A stretch of DNA of 9,949 nucleotides, from NCBI GenBank assembly GCA_022567775.1, contig JADFGH010000055.1:1-9949 (forward strand). The letters are read 5' to 3'. Origin of the DNA: Pseudomonadota bacterium. Its GTDB lineage: Bacteria; Pseudomonadota; Gammaproteobacteria; Steroidobacterales; Woeseiaceae. This document shows positions 1 to 7,228 of this stretch, in pieces. Numbering within the stretch: the first letter of the stretch is position 1; every line of letters begins with the position of its first letter. The notes under the pieces were generated by a model that saw only the letters and a program-made list of their open reading frames with translations, did not search any database and was not told the origin of the DNA. Both the position numbers and the translations under genes were made by a program.

Positions 1-18
1 TGAGCAGAAATGAGAACT

Positions 19-105
19 TGGTGCCCAGGGCGAGACTCGAACTCGCACATCCGTAAGGACACGGCGACCTGAACGCCGCGCGTCTACCAATTCCGCCACC
101 TGGGC
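19..105 (-). tRNA. tRNA-Leu, anticodon CAG
   Basis: Read on the minus strand this is a complete class II tRNA of 87 nt. The 7-bp acceptor stem GCCCAGG/CCTGGGC pairs perfectly, followed by discriminator A and an encoded CCA (19-21). The D-arm has the usual GGCGGAATTGGTAGACGC form. The anticodon arm CGGCG-TTCAGGT-CGCCG puts CAG at 69-71. A long variable arm is present, as expected for leucine, and the T-arm GCGAG-TTCGAGT-CTCGC (30-46) is intact. It decodes CUG. It is divergent from rnr, so promoters for both must lie within about 106-195; I see no convincing consensus for either there. Confidence 0.97.
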
Positions 106-196
106 AGGCCTGAACCGCGTACAATTGCGATTCATTGCGGGTGGCGCACTGTACTCAAACGGGCCCGAGCCTGTCAATCGACCACCCAAATCCCAT

Positions 197-200
197 GGAG
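197..200 (+). promoter_or_regulatory. Shine-Dalgarno supporting a TTG start for rnr
   Basis: GGAG lies 9 nt upstream of an in-frame TTG at 210-212. The only nearby ATG (195-197) overlaps this GGAG and has no purine-rich site in front of it. Starting at TTG also places the HPIP segment at residues 17-20, the same position as NPIP in E. coli RNase R. The ATG at 195 (five residues longer) remains possible. Confidence 0.5.
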
Positions 201-209
201 CAATCTGGC

Positions 210-2390
210 TTGTCAAAGCATAAGCAGTCCACATCCGGACGTCGTAAATCCTACAAACACCCGATTCCAAAGCGTGCAGCGATCCTCGATTTCCTGCGCG
301 ATGCCGGGCGGCCGCTGCAAGCGCCAGTGATCATGAAAGGCTTCGACCTGACGGGTCCGGCCATGCGTGCCCCCCTGATGGATCAGTTGCACAAGATGGT
401 CAGGGCGGGACAGTTAATCGAGAACCGGCGAGGCGAGTATTGCCTGCTGGAAAAGCTGGAGCTGATTACGGGCACCGTTAGCGGACATCAGGACGGTTTC
501 GGTTTCCTGGTCCGGGATGACGGCGGTGAGGATATTTATCTGTCGGCACGCGAGATGCGCGCAATATTCCACGGCGACCGGGTCGCAGTCCGGCCCGCCG
601 GACTGGATCGCCGCGGCAGGCAGGAAGGGCAACTGGTTGAAGTGCTCGAACGCGGTGTTAGTGAAATTGCCGGTCAATTTATTCGCGAGCGTGGCATCGG
701 CGTGGTGATCCCGGACAATCCGAAAATTGCGCATCGCATCCTGGTCGCGAAAGGCGAGGCCGGTTCGGCGAAACATGGCCAGATTGTGGTCGTGAAAATC
801 CTGGATTTTCCAACCCACCTTGAGCAGGCAACCGGCAAGATCGTGCGCGTAATCGGCGCGCCGGGCGAAAAAGGGATCGCCACTGACATTGCGATTCATG
901 CGCATGGCATTCCAACCGACTGGCCGCAGGCGGTACGGCAACAAGCCAAAATGCTGGGTCGCGAAGTATCCGCGGGCGCCACCAGAAATCGTGTTGATCT
1001 GCGGGACCTTAATCTGGTTACGATCGACGGCGCCGATGCGCGCGATTTCGATGATGCGGTCTTCTGTGAGCCCGCGGGCAATGGCTACCGGTTGCTGGTT
1101 GCGATTGCCGATGTGGCGCACTACGTCGAAAAAGGAACGCCGCTCGACCAGCAGGCGATCCGGCGTGGCACATCTGTTTACTTTCCGGATCGAGTGGTGC
1201 CGATGTTGCCGGAGGTCCTGTCCAACGGTCTTTGTTCACTGAAGCCCAGGGTCGACAGGCTCTGCCTGGTGTGCGAGATGCATGTCGGTGCGGAAGGCGA
1301 GGTATCGCGGTCAAAATTTTATGAAGCTGTCATGCGTTCATCTGCGCGGCTGACCTATGGCCAGGTCAACGACTTTTTGACCGGGCAATCGCAAAAGCAA
1401 ATCCCAAAGTCACTGCGTGAGGACATGCAACACCTGCACGATGTCTTCAAACTTTTCGCAAAAAACCGCCGCAAGCGCGGTGCCATCGAACTCGATATTC
1501 CGCAGACGAGAATCAATGTAGATGAACATGGTGCAGTGACCGGCATCAGTGCCGTGCCGCGTAATGATGCGCATCGCCTGATCGAGGAGTGCATGATCGC
1601 AGCCAATGTGCAGGCGGCGAAGTTTTTGCGCAAGCACCGTGTCGCAGGCTTGTACCGTGTGCATGCGAAGCCGGATCCCGATCGCTTCGATGAGTTGCGC
1701 CAGTACTTGTTGGGGCTCGGCCTCAAAGTGCCACACTCCGATCACCTGCAGCCACGGCAATTGACTAAACTCATGGATCAGGTGAAGGACAGGCCTGACA
1801 GCGTCGCAATTTCGATGGCCTTACTGCGTTCGATGTCACACGCGGAATATACGCCAAAAAACATCGGGCACTTCGGACTTGCGCTGGACGCTTATGCGCA
1901 TTTCACATCGCCGATTCGCCGTTATCCGGACCTGCTGGTGCATCGGGCGATTCGTCACATCCTGCACCGCGGAAAGGCCGGAAACTATGCGTATGATTAC
2001 CGTGCGATGGAACAGCTCGGCAGTGTCTGTTCGGAGCACGAACGGCGCGCGGAAGACGCAACACGAGAAGTCGACGCCTGGCTCAAATGTCAGTTCATGG
2101 AGGACAAGGTCGGCGAGCAGTACGAGGGCGTTATCACGGGTGTCACAAACTTTGGCGTGTTCGTCCAATTACCCGAATTGCAGATCGATGGCCTCGTACA
2201 TGTGACCAGTTTGCGGAACGATTACTATCGATTTGATGCCGGCAGCCAGTCGCTGATCGGAGATCGCAGTGGCACGCAATATCGGTTGGGCGATCAGCTG
2301 AGCGTGGTTGTCTCGCGCGTCGATCTCGAGTCGAAGCGCATTGATTTTCAACTGGCGACCAGGGCAACAGGCAAGAAGCGGAAACGATGA
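210..2390 (+). CDS. rnr: Ribonuclease R (3'-5' exoribonuclease, RNB family)
   Basis: Processive, cytoplasmic 3'-5' exoribonuclease that degrades structured RNA, including rRNA and mRNA fragments. Numbered from the TTG start (726 aa), the protein has an N-terminal winged-helix segment (about 20-90), cold-shock domains (about 95-235, with GTVSGHQDGFGF), the RNB catalytic domain (about 250-590) and a C-terminal S1 domain (about 635-717). The four metal-binding aspartates of the IDGADARDFDD motif are D273, D279, D281 and D282, matching E. coli D272, D278, D280 and D281. The AHFTSPIRRYPDL signature is at 563-575. The start is uncertain: ATG 195 adds five residues, and an upstream in-frame TTG at 135 looks unlikely. 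The chain stops soon after S1 with GKKRKR and lacks the long lysine-rich tail of the 813-aa E. coli enzyme. Its stop overlaps the rlmB start by 4 bp, indicating translational coupling. Confidence 0.97.
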   Translation: MSKHKQSTSGRRKSYKHPIPKRAAILDFLRDAGRPLQAPVIMKGFDLTGPAMRAPLMDQLHKMVRAGQLIENRRGEYCLLEKLELITGTVSGHQDGFGFLVRDDGGEDIYLSAREMRAIFHGDRVAVRPAGLDRRGRQEGQLVEVLERGVSEIAGQFIRERGIGVVIPDNPKIAHRILVAKGEAGSAKHGQIVVVKILDFPTHLEQATGKIVRVIGAPGEKGIATDIAIHAHGIPTDWPQAVRQQAKMLGREVSAGATRNRVDLRDLNLVTIDGADARDFDDAVFCEPAGNGYRLLVAIADVAHYVEKGTPLDQQAIRRGTSVYFPDRVVPMLPEVLSNGLCSLKPRVDRLCLVCEMHVGAEGEVSRSKFYEAVMRSSARLTYGQVNDFLTGQSQKQIPKSLREDMQHLHDVFKLFAKNRRKRGAIELDIPQTRINVDEHGAVTGISAVPRNDAHRLIEECMIAANVQAAKFLRKHRVAGLYRVHAKPDPDRFDELRQYLLGLGLKVPHSDHLQPRQLTKLMDQVKDRPDSVAISMALLRSMSHAEYTPKNIGHFGLALDAYAHFTSPIRRYPDLLVHRAIRHILHRGKAGNYAYDYRAMEQLGSVCSEHERRAEDATREVDAWLKCQFMEDKVGEQYEGVITGVTNFGVFVQLPELQIDGLVHVTSLRNDYYRFDAGSQSLIGDRSGTQYRLGDQLSVVVSRVDLESKRIDFQLATRATGKKRKR

Positions 2391-3157
2391 GCAAGGCGAA
2401 ATATGTCACAGGCCTGCGTGCGGTCGAGCAACTCCTGTCACGCCCGGCGGCCGGGATCGTCAAACTTTATGCCGAGTATCGGACGGCAAACCCGCGGGTC
2501 GAGTCGATCATTGCGCAGGCGACCACGCGCGGCATCGAGATTCAGCCGGCCAATCGGGCGCGATTGCAGCAAATCAGCGGTGAGACGCGCCACCAGGGCG
2601 TCGTCGTCGAGCTGAAACGCGACTCCATCCTCGATGAGGCCGGATTGCGGACGCTGGTCGAAAACAAGTTGACTGGCGAGGAGAGCGGTCCGGTTTTGCT
2701 GCTGATCCTTGATGGCATCCAGGACCCGCACAATCTTGGCGCCTGCCTGCGCTCCGCGGATGCCGCCGGCGTCGATGCTGTCATTGTGCGCAGGCATGGT
2801 GCGGCGGGACTCGGACCAACGGTCAGCAAGGTTGCTGCCGGTGCGGCGGAGAGCCTGCCGTTTGCCTCGATCAACAATATCGGCAAAGTGCTGGGCTGGC
2901 TCGGTGATTACGGCATCACAGTCGTGGGTACCAGCGATTCCGCGGAGAAGACTGTCTACGACGTCGATTTCACCGGGTCCGTGGCCCTGGTGATGGGCGA
3001 GGAACATGGTGGCATCGGCAAGAACCTGCTTGATCGCTGTGATGAACTGGTCAGCCTGCCGATGCAGGGCACGGTCGCCAGCCTCAACGTATCGGTCGCC
3101 ACGGGGATCTGCCTGTATGAAATCGTCAGGCAACGTCGCGGGTCTGTTCGCGGCTGA
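2387..3157 (+). CDS. rlmB: 23S rRNA (guanosine(2251)-2'-O)-methyltransferase RlmB
   Basis: SpoU-family (SPOUT/trefoil-knot) enzyme that methylates the 2'-O of G2251 in the 23S rRNA P-loop using S-adenosylmethionine. At 256 aa it is slightly longer than E. coli RlmB (243 aa). An N-terminal RNA-binding domain (about 1-80, beginning YVTGLRAVEQLL) precedes the catalytic domain. The three SpoU motifs are complete: motif 1 DPHNLGACLR with N116 and R122, motif 2 VMGEEHGGIG with E206, and motif 3 ASLNVSVATGICLYE with S232 and N234. The ATG overlaps the rnr stop (ATGA), so the two genes form one transcription unit. The last residues (GSVRG) extend beyond the usual VRQR ending, and the TGA stop lies inside the left arm of a REP inverted repeat. 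Confidence 0.97.
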   Translation: MSKAKYVTGLRAVEQLLSRPAAGIVKLYAEYRTANPRVESIIAQATTRGIEIQPANRARLQQISGETRHQGVVVELKRDSILDEAGLRTLVENKLTGEESGPVLLLILDGIQDPHNLGACLRSADAAGVDAVIVRRHGAAGLGPTVSKVAAGAAESLPFASINNIGKVLGWLGDYGITVVGTSDSAEKTVYDVDFTGSVALVMGEEHGGIGKNLLDRCDELVSLPMQGTVASLNVSVATGICLYEIVRQRRGSVRG

Positions 3158-3208
3158 AGCCGCTCCCACGGGCTAAATAGCATTCGTGGGAGCGGCTTCA
3201 GCCGCGAA
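3147..3208. repeat. REP-type palindromic pair (BIME-like), likely also a terminator
   Basis: A perfect 24-bp inverted repeat: the left arm at 3147-3170 is the exact reverse complement of the right arm at 3185-3208, with a 14-nt AT-richer spacer between them. Each arm contains its own smaller palindrome (GCGGCT/AGCCGC), the head-hairpin layout of REP sequences. The core GTGGGAGCGGCTTCAGCCGC is recalled from REP families of Pseudomonas/Xanthomonas-type genomes. The right arm is followed by AATTTTG, so the hairpin could end rnr-rlmB transcription. The left arm holds the rlmB TGA stop (3155-3157). No REP-associated transposase gene lies in the window. Confidence 0.87.
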
Positions 3209-3214
3209 TTTTGC

Positions 3215-3243
3215 TTGCCTGGAGGCCGCCGCTTGGTTAGGAT
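3215..3243 (+). promoter_or_regulatory. Candidate sigma70 promoter for the rpsF operon
   Basis: TTGCCT (3215-3220, 4/6 match to -35) and TAGGAT (3238-3243, 4/6 match to -10) are separated by exactly 17 bp, just downstream of the REP element. Predicted transcription would start near 3250, giving a leader of about 118 nt before rpsF. This rests on consensus matching alone. Confidence 0.45.
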
Positions 3244-3248
3244 GCGCC

Positions 3249-3298
3249 TCCCCATTTGATTGGGGAAACCTCTTGCTTCACCGGCTGCACCGGGAAGC
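3249..3298 (+). promoter_or_regulatory. Structured rpsF leader: two hairpins, possible S6:S18 autoregulatory site
   Basis: Two stems lie in the predicted 5' UTR. TCCCCA/TGGGGA (3249-3254 with 3261-3266) is a 6-bp stem with a 6-nt loop. GCTTC-A-CCGG-CTGCA-CCGG-GAAGC (3275-3298) is a 9-bp stem with one bulged A. Many bacteria control rpsF through an mRNA element bound by the S6:S18 complex, described as a hairpin with a conserved CCG in a bulge. CCG-containing segments are present here, but I cannot match the consensus confidently. A function in autoregulation is inference from position. Confidence 0.35.
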
Positions 3299-3367
3299 TG
3301 TAATCCGCAAGGGCATTCTGTAGTCATATCAGGGTACCCGATGGGATTTCATCCAAAAGGGAAGACA

Positions 3368-4066
3368 ATGAGACATTATGAAATCGTGTTTCTGGTTCAT
3401 CCGGACCAGAGCGAGCAGGTACCTGCCATGGTAGAACGCTACCAGGGCATGGTCACCGGATCCGGCGGTGTCGTTCACCGCACTGAGGACTGGGGCCGGC
3501 GGCAGCTGGCACACCCGATCAACAAAGCTCACAAGGCGCACTATGTCCTGCTGAACATAGAGTGCGGTCATGCGGTGGTCAAAGAGATCACGAGCGCTTT
3601 CCGTTTTAATGACGCGGTGCTTCGCCATCTCGTGATTGGCCGCAAAGAGGCCATTACGGCGGCATCGCCGATGGCACTGGCGGTCGAAGAGGAGAAGGTC
3701 AAGGAACGCGAGTCGCAGCGACGGCGCGATGCCAAGGCTGCTGCAGAGACTGCGATGCTGGCCAGGGCCGATAGCGACGCGGCGAAAGAAGATGCAGCTC
3801 CGCAAGCATCAGATGCTGAGCCCGCAGAAAAAGCGCCGGCGGAAAAAACCAAAGAGAAGCCTGCTGCCGAGGCCGAAGAGAAGCCTGCTGCCGAGGCCGA
3901 AGAGAAGCCTGCTGCCGAGGCCGAAGAGGCTCCGGTAGCTGACACAGAAGCCGTTGCCGAAAAGACGTCCGCGACCGATGCCGGGGAACCAGCAGCAGCA
4001 AGCAGCGAAGATAAACCTGAAGCAGAGGAAGCCGGGGAACCGGCGGCCAAAGCAAAAAGCGCCTGA
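3368..4066 (+). CDS. rpsF: 30S ribosomal protein bS6 with extended acidic tail
   Basis: Small-subunit protein that binds 16S rRNA as a heterodimer with S18. The ATG at 3368 follows AAGGGA (3357-3362) and gives [18 protein letters not shown], nearly identical to E. coli S6; longer in-frame extensions have no family support. The S6 fold occupies about residues 1-105 ([20 protein letters not shown] and [12 protein letters not shown] are recognisable). The protein is 232 aa against about 131-135 in E. coli. The extra residues (about 117-232) are an Ala/Glu/Lys/Pro-rich, low-complexity and probably disordered tail, including three identical EKPAAEAE units (163-186). In E. coli, RimK adds glutamates to the S6 C-terminus, whereas here a Glu-rich tail is genetically encoded. 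Directly upstream of rpsR with a 14-bp gap. Confidence 0.96.
   Translation: MRHYEIVFLVHPDQSEQVPAMVERYQGMVTGSGGVVHRTEDWGRRQLAHPINKAHKAHYVLLNIECGHAVVKEITSAFRFNDAVLRHLVIGRKEAITAASPMALAVEEEKVKERESQRRRDAKAAAETAMLARADSDAAKEDAAPQASDAEPAEKAPAEKTKEKPAAEAEEKPAAEAEEKPAAEAEEAPVADTEAVAEKTSATDAGEPAAASSEDKPEAEEAGEPAAKAKSA
3854..3925 (+). repeat. Three perfect 24-bp tandem repeats inside rpsF
   Basis: The unit GAGAAGCCTGCTGCCGAGGC+CGAA occurs three times back to back without a mismatch (3854-3877, 3878-3901, 3902-3925). It is in frame and encodes EKPAAEAE each time. Identity at synonymous positions points to recent slippage or recombination rather than old, selected protein repeats. Copy number could vary between strains. 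Confidence 0.95.
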
Positions 4067-4080
4067 CGGAGAATTAAATC

Positions 4081-4305
4081 ATGAGTCGATATTCACGCAG
4101 ACGTAAATACTGCCGCTTCACCGCAGAGGGAATCGAAGAGATCGATTACAAGGATCTGGGGTTACTGAAGGCTTACGTTACGGAGACTGGCAAGATCGTG
4201 CCGAGCAGGATTACCGGGACCAAGTCGCACTATCAGCGGCAGTTGTCCACGGCGGTTAAGCGAGCACGTTTCCTGGCATTGCTGCCGTACACCGACCGGC
4301 ACTGA
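4081..4305 (+). CDS. rpsR: 30S ribosomal protein bS18
   Basis: Small basic ribosomal protein that pairs with S6 on the central domain of 16S rRNA. The full 74-aa chain aligns end to end with E. coli S18 (75 aa): [12 protein letters not shown] near the N-terminus, [17 protein letters not shown] in the middle, and the LLPYTDRH ending. A GGAG Shine-Dalgarno (4068-4071) sits 9 nt before the ATG. It lies 14 bp after the rpsF stop, so the two binding partners are made from one mRNA. Confidence 0.98.
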   Translation: MSRYSRRRKYCRFTAEGIEEIDYKDLGLLKAYVTETGKIVPSRITGTKSHYQRQLSTAVKRARFLALLPYTDRH

Positions 4306-4330
4306 TCAAAAGTCTGCCGGAGCGTTAGTC

Positions 4331-5224
4331 GTGCAGCCAATAGCCGCGTGGCTGGTAAGGCACCCACAGAACGCCGTCCTGGGGCTGGCGGCAACCTATA
4401 TCCTGTTTCTGCCGCTCGCGGGAATTTTCAGTGGCGCAGTGATGGTGCTCCTGGTGCTGCACCACGGTGAACGCCGGGCGCTGACGCAGGCATTGCTGGC
4501 GGCAGCCATATTGGCCCTGATGGCGTTGCTGGCAGGCGGTTCGGCGCCACAGATGGCATTGGCTGCGTCGATGACCTGGATGCCGGCCTTTGTGTTGGCA
4601 GCACTGCTCGGAAAATGGCGTTCACTGACATTGGCGCTGCAGGCATCGGTCATTGTCGCATTGGTCGGGTTGTTGGGTTTTTACGTGGTCCTTACGGACC
4701 CGGCAGTATTTTGGAGTGGCTGGCTTGCCGATGAAGCCGCCACGCTGTTCAGGGAAATGGGCCTGCACGAGCAGGCCGCAACGCTGCTTGAAAATCAGGC
4801 AGCGATTGCACAACAGATGACGGTATTGTTCGTATTTACGATATGGTCGCTGTACGCATTTGGATTGTTGCTTGGCTACGCTCTTTACCAGGCGTCGCTC
4901 GGGGAAAAGGCGGTTTTTGGCCGGTTTTGCGATTTGAATTTCGGTCGCGTGCTGGCACTAATAGTGGCAGTTGCTTCGGTTGCTGCCGTGATAAGCGGAG
5001 CTACCTGGCTACGGAATTTCGCGTTCCTGGTGTTCGTGATTTTCTGGATACAGGGACTGGCAATTCTGCACTGGTTACGTGCCGAAAGGCAGTTTCCTGC
5101 AATATTGCTGGTTATCGCATATGCGCTGATTCCGCTGTTAAGCGCATTGCCGGTGATTTCGTTTGCCGTCGTTGGATACACAGATGCGTGGTTCGGTTAT
5201 CGGACCCGCAGCGCCGGCCGATGA
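4331..5224 (+). CDS. DUF2232 (YybS-like) multi-pass membrane protein
   Basis: Integral inner-membrane protein of unknown function, 297 aa. It starts at GTG 4331, with GGAG (4319-4322) 8 nt upstream. Hydrophobic segments are visible at about 14-46 (two helices), 51-70, 75-94, 99-122, 163-187, 206-225, 229-249 and 256-284, so roughly eight or nine transmembrane helices. A more polar loop (about 123-160) contains several acidic residues. The ending, GYTDAWFGYRTR, resembles the conserved C-terminal D-x-W-F region I associate with this family in gammaproteobacteria, where a DUF2232 gene often sits between rpsR and rplI. It is 25 bp after rpsR and 40 bp before rplI, evidently in the same operon. 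No enzymatic motif is recognised; family assignment rests on topology and context. Confidence 0.85.
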   Translation: MQPIAAWLVRHPQNAVLGLAATYILFLPLAGIFSGAVMVLLVLHHGERRALTQALLAAAILALMALLAGGSAPQMALAASMTWMPAFVLAALLGKWRSLTLALQASVIVALVGLLGFYVVLTDPAVFWSGWLADEAATLFREMGLHEQAATLLENQAAIAQQMTVLFVFTIWSLYAFGLLLGYALYQASLGEKAVFGRFCDLNFGRVLALIVAVASVAAVISGATWLRNFAFLVFVIFWIQGLAILHWLRAERQFPAILLVIAYALIPLLSALPVISFAVVGYTDAWFGYRTRSAGR

Positions 5225-5264
5225 GCCGTTGTGGTCGGGACAAGTCAATAGAAAGGTCTGAAAT

Positions 5265-5714
5265 ATGAACGTCATTCTTCTGGATAATGTTGAAAACCTT
5301 GGCGGTATCGGCGACCTGGTGTCGGTCAAAGCCGGATACGGGCGCAACTACCTGTTGCCACAAGGAAAAGCGGCGCTGGCGACGAAGCAAAACATCGCTG
5401 AGTTCGAAGCGAGGCGAGCCGATCTCGAAACAGCCGCGGCCGAGGATCTGAGTGCCGCCAAAGCACGCGAAGAGCTCATACAAGGTATGGAACTGGTCAT
5501 CACTGCGAATGTCGGCGCCGAGGGCAAGCTGTTCGGCTCGGTCGGTCCGATAGATATCGCAGACGCCTTTTCGAAAGTCGGTGTGGAAGCCTTGCGCAGC
5601 GAAATCCGTATGCCCGAGGGGCCGATTCATGAGGTCGGCGAGTATAAGATCGGCGTGCATTTGCACACGGAGATCAATGTTGAGGTCACCGTAAAGGTTG
5701 TCGCCGAAGAATAA
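5265..5714 (+). CDS. rplI: 50S ribosomal protein bL9
   Basis: Large-subunit protein that binds 23S rRNA near the L1 stalk through its N-terminal domain and reaches outward by a long helix. Length is 149 aa, exactly the E. coli size. The N-terminal L9 signature is intact: MNVILLDNVENLGGIGDLVSV, then KAGYGRNYLLPQGKA (22-36). The connecting helix runs about 41-75 and the C-terminal domain contains GKLFGSVGPIDIADA. AAGG at 5253-5256 is placed 8 nt before the ATG. Last gene of the ribosomal set; a hairpin-forming repeat separates it from dnaB. Confidence 0.98.
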   Translation: MNVILLDNVENLGGIGDLVSVKAGYGRNYLLPQGKAALATKQNIAEFEARRADLETAAAEDLSAAKAREELIQGMELVITANVGAEGKLFGSVGPIDIADAFSKVGVEALRSEIRMPEGPIHEVGEYKIGVHLHTEINVEVTVKVVAEE

Positions 5715-5750
5715 GTTTTCTGTGGTACGGTAAGGGAGTACGACTAAACA

Positions 5751-5789
5751 GGGGCCAGACCCCATTTTGGATCGAATGGGGGTCTGCCC
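5751..5789. repeat. Dispersed-repeat-like hairpin (GGGGCCAGACCCC / GGGGTCTGCCC), possible terminator
   Basis: In the 116-bp rplI-dnaB gap, CAGACCCC (5756-5763) pairs perfectly with GGGGTCTG (5779-5786). The stem extends across one bulged C through GGG/CCC (5752-5754 with 5787-5789), giving 11 bp around a 15-nt loop. AATTTT follows at 5792-5797. The GGGGTCAGACCCC-type core resembles short palindromic repeats scattered in many proteobacterial genomes, often near Y1-type transposases; that comparison is from memory. It could terminate rplI transcription or act as an mRNA processing site. Confidence 0.6.
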
Positions 5790-5830
5790 GCAATTTTGCC
5801 GCAGGCGAGGCGCGTCCAAGGGACACATTT

Positions 5831-7228
5831 ATGGTTCGAGCGCTGGATGACGGGGTAGGAATCGAATCAGCCGAACACCGGCTGAAAGTACCGCCGCACT
5901 CCATAGAGGCTGAGCAATCCTTGATTGGCGGTCTGATGCTCGATAACTCGGCCTGGGACAAGGTTGCGGACCTGATTGTTGCCGACGACTTCTACCGCAA
6001 AGACCACCGCCTGATATTTTCCGCAATCAGCGAACTCGCAGAGAAAGGCAATCCTTGCGATGTCGTGACGATTTCCGAATTTCTGGAAAATCGCAATGAG
6101 CTGGAGGCTGGTGGCGGGCTCGAATACCTGGCAACGCTCGCCAATGAGACCCCCGGCGCGGCCAATGTCAGGGCCTATGCAACTATCCTTCGCGAGCGCT
6201 CGACCCTGCGCTCACTAATCAGCGCCGGCAATGAGATCAGCGGCAGCGCCTACACCACTGAAGGGCGTCCCGCATCTGATCTGGTCGATCAGGCAGAGCG
6301 CCTGGTGTTCGAAATTGCCGAGAAAGGATCTCGCGGCAAGGCTGGGTTCAAACCATTGAAGCAGATTCTTCCGGACGCTGTCGATCGCATCGATTTGCTG
6401 CATCAGTCCGGTGGCGATATCACCGGCATTCCGAGCGGCTTCAACGAGTTCGACAAACTGACGGCCGGCTTGCAACCAGGCGACCTGATTGTGGTCGCGG
6501 GACGCCCGTCGATGGGCAAGACGACGTTCGCGGTGAATATCGCAGAAAACGCAGCCATTGGCGCCAGGATTCCGACTGCTATTTTCTCAATGGAAATGCC
6601 GGCTCAGCAGCTGGCGTTTCGCATGATTTCGTCCCTCGGCCGCGTGGATCAGACGCACCTGCGGACGGGAAAATTTCCGGACGAGGACTGGTCACGCATT
6701 AACACCGCGGTGCAGCTCATGTCCGACGCGCCAATCTTCATCGATGATTCGCCGGGTCTTTCACCGACCGAGATTCGTGCCAGGTCGCGACGCCTCAAGC
6801 GCGAGAGGGGCCTTGGGCTTATCGTGGTCGACTACCTGCAATTGATGGAGGTCCACGGAAATACGGAGAATCGTGCTACCGAGATTTCCAAGATTTCGCG
6901 CTCGCTAAAGGCGCTGGCGAGGGAACTCGAGTTGCCGATCATCGCTTTGTCGCAGCTCAATCGTAGTGTCGAACAACGAACGGACAAGCGGCCGGTGATG
7001 TCTGACTTGCGGGAATCCGGCGCGATCGAGCAGGATGCCGATCTGATCATCTTCATCTATCGGGAAGAGGTCTACAATCAGGATACGCCGAGAAAAGGCA
7101 TTGCCGATATCAGCATTGCGAAACAACGCAATGGTCCGATCGGTGATTTTCCGCTGACCTTCGTCGGCCGTTACACAAGATTCGAAAACTGGGTGCCGGA
7201 AGCCTACGCGGATGAGGCCTATCAGTGA
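5831..7228 (+). CDS. dnaB: Replicative DNA helicase DnaB
   Basis: Hexameric ATP-driven 5'-3' helicase that unwinds DNA at the replication fork and recruits primase. It is 465 aa (E. coli 471). The N-terminal domain begins near KVPPHSIEAEQSLIGGLMLDN and spans about 20-125, a linker helix follows, and the RecA-like motor begins near residue 195. The Walker A motif is GRPSMGKTT (224-232, K230), the Walker B aspartate is D334 in IVVDYLQLM, and DLRESGAIEQDADLI (392-406) is the conserved C-terminal motif carrying the arginine-finger region. There is no sign of an intein. AAGGGA (5818-5823) precedes the ATG by 7 nt. The stop overlaps the alr start by 4 bp. Confidence 0.98.
   Translation: MVRALDDGVGIESAEHRLKVPPHSIEAEQSLIGGLMLDNSAWDKVADLIVADDFYRKDHRLIFSAISELAEKGNPCDVVTISEFLENRNELEAGGGLEYLATLANETPGAANVRAYATILRERSTLRSLISAGNEISGSAYTTEGRPASDLVDQAERLVFEIAEKGSRGKAGFKPLKQILPDAVDRIDLLHQSGGDITGIPSGFNEFDKLTAGLQPGDLIVVAGRPSMGKTTFAVNIAENAAIGARIPTAIFSMEMPAQQLAFRMISSLGRVDQTHLRTGKFPDEDWSRINTAVQLMSDAPIFIDDSPGLSPTEIRARSRRLKRERGLGLIVVDYLQLMEVHGNTENRATEISKISRSLKALARELELPIIALSQLNRSVEQRTDKRPVMSDLRESGAIEQDADLIIFIYREEVYNQDTPRKGIADISIAKQRNGPIGDFPLTFVGRYTRFENWVPEAYADEAYQ

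Noticed and set aside
135..194. N-terminal extension of RNase R from an upstream in-frame TTG at 135
   Set aside because: No Shine-Dalgarno, no similarity to family N-termini, and it would overlap the region needed for the divergent promoters.
414..1121. 235-codon minus-strand ORF inside rnr
   Set aside because: Antisense shadow of a strongly conserved coding region; no recognisable domain.
3260..3367. 36-codon N-terminal extension of rpsF
   Set aside because: MRHYEIVF at 3368 is the conserved S6 start and has a Shine-Dalgarno; the upstream part is the leader with hairpins.
3854..3925. CRISPR-like array
   Set aside because: The 24-bp units are directly adjacent without spacers and are in frame within rpsF.
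3568..4050. Long minus-strand Ser/Ala-rich ORF opposite the rpsF tail
   Set aside because: It is the antisense shadow of the repetitive Glu/Ala codons and has no independent support.
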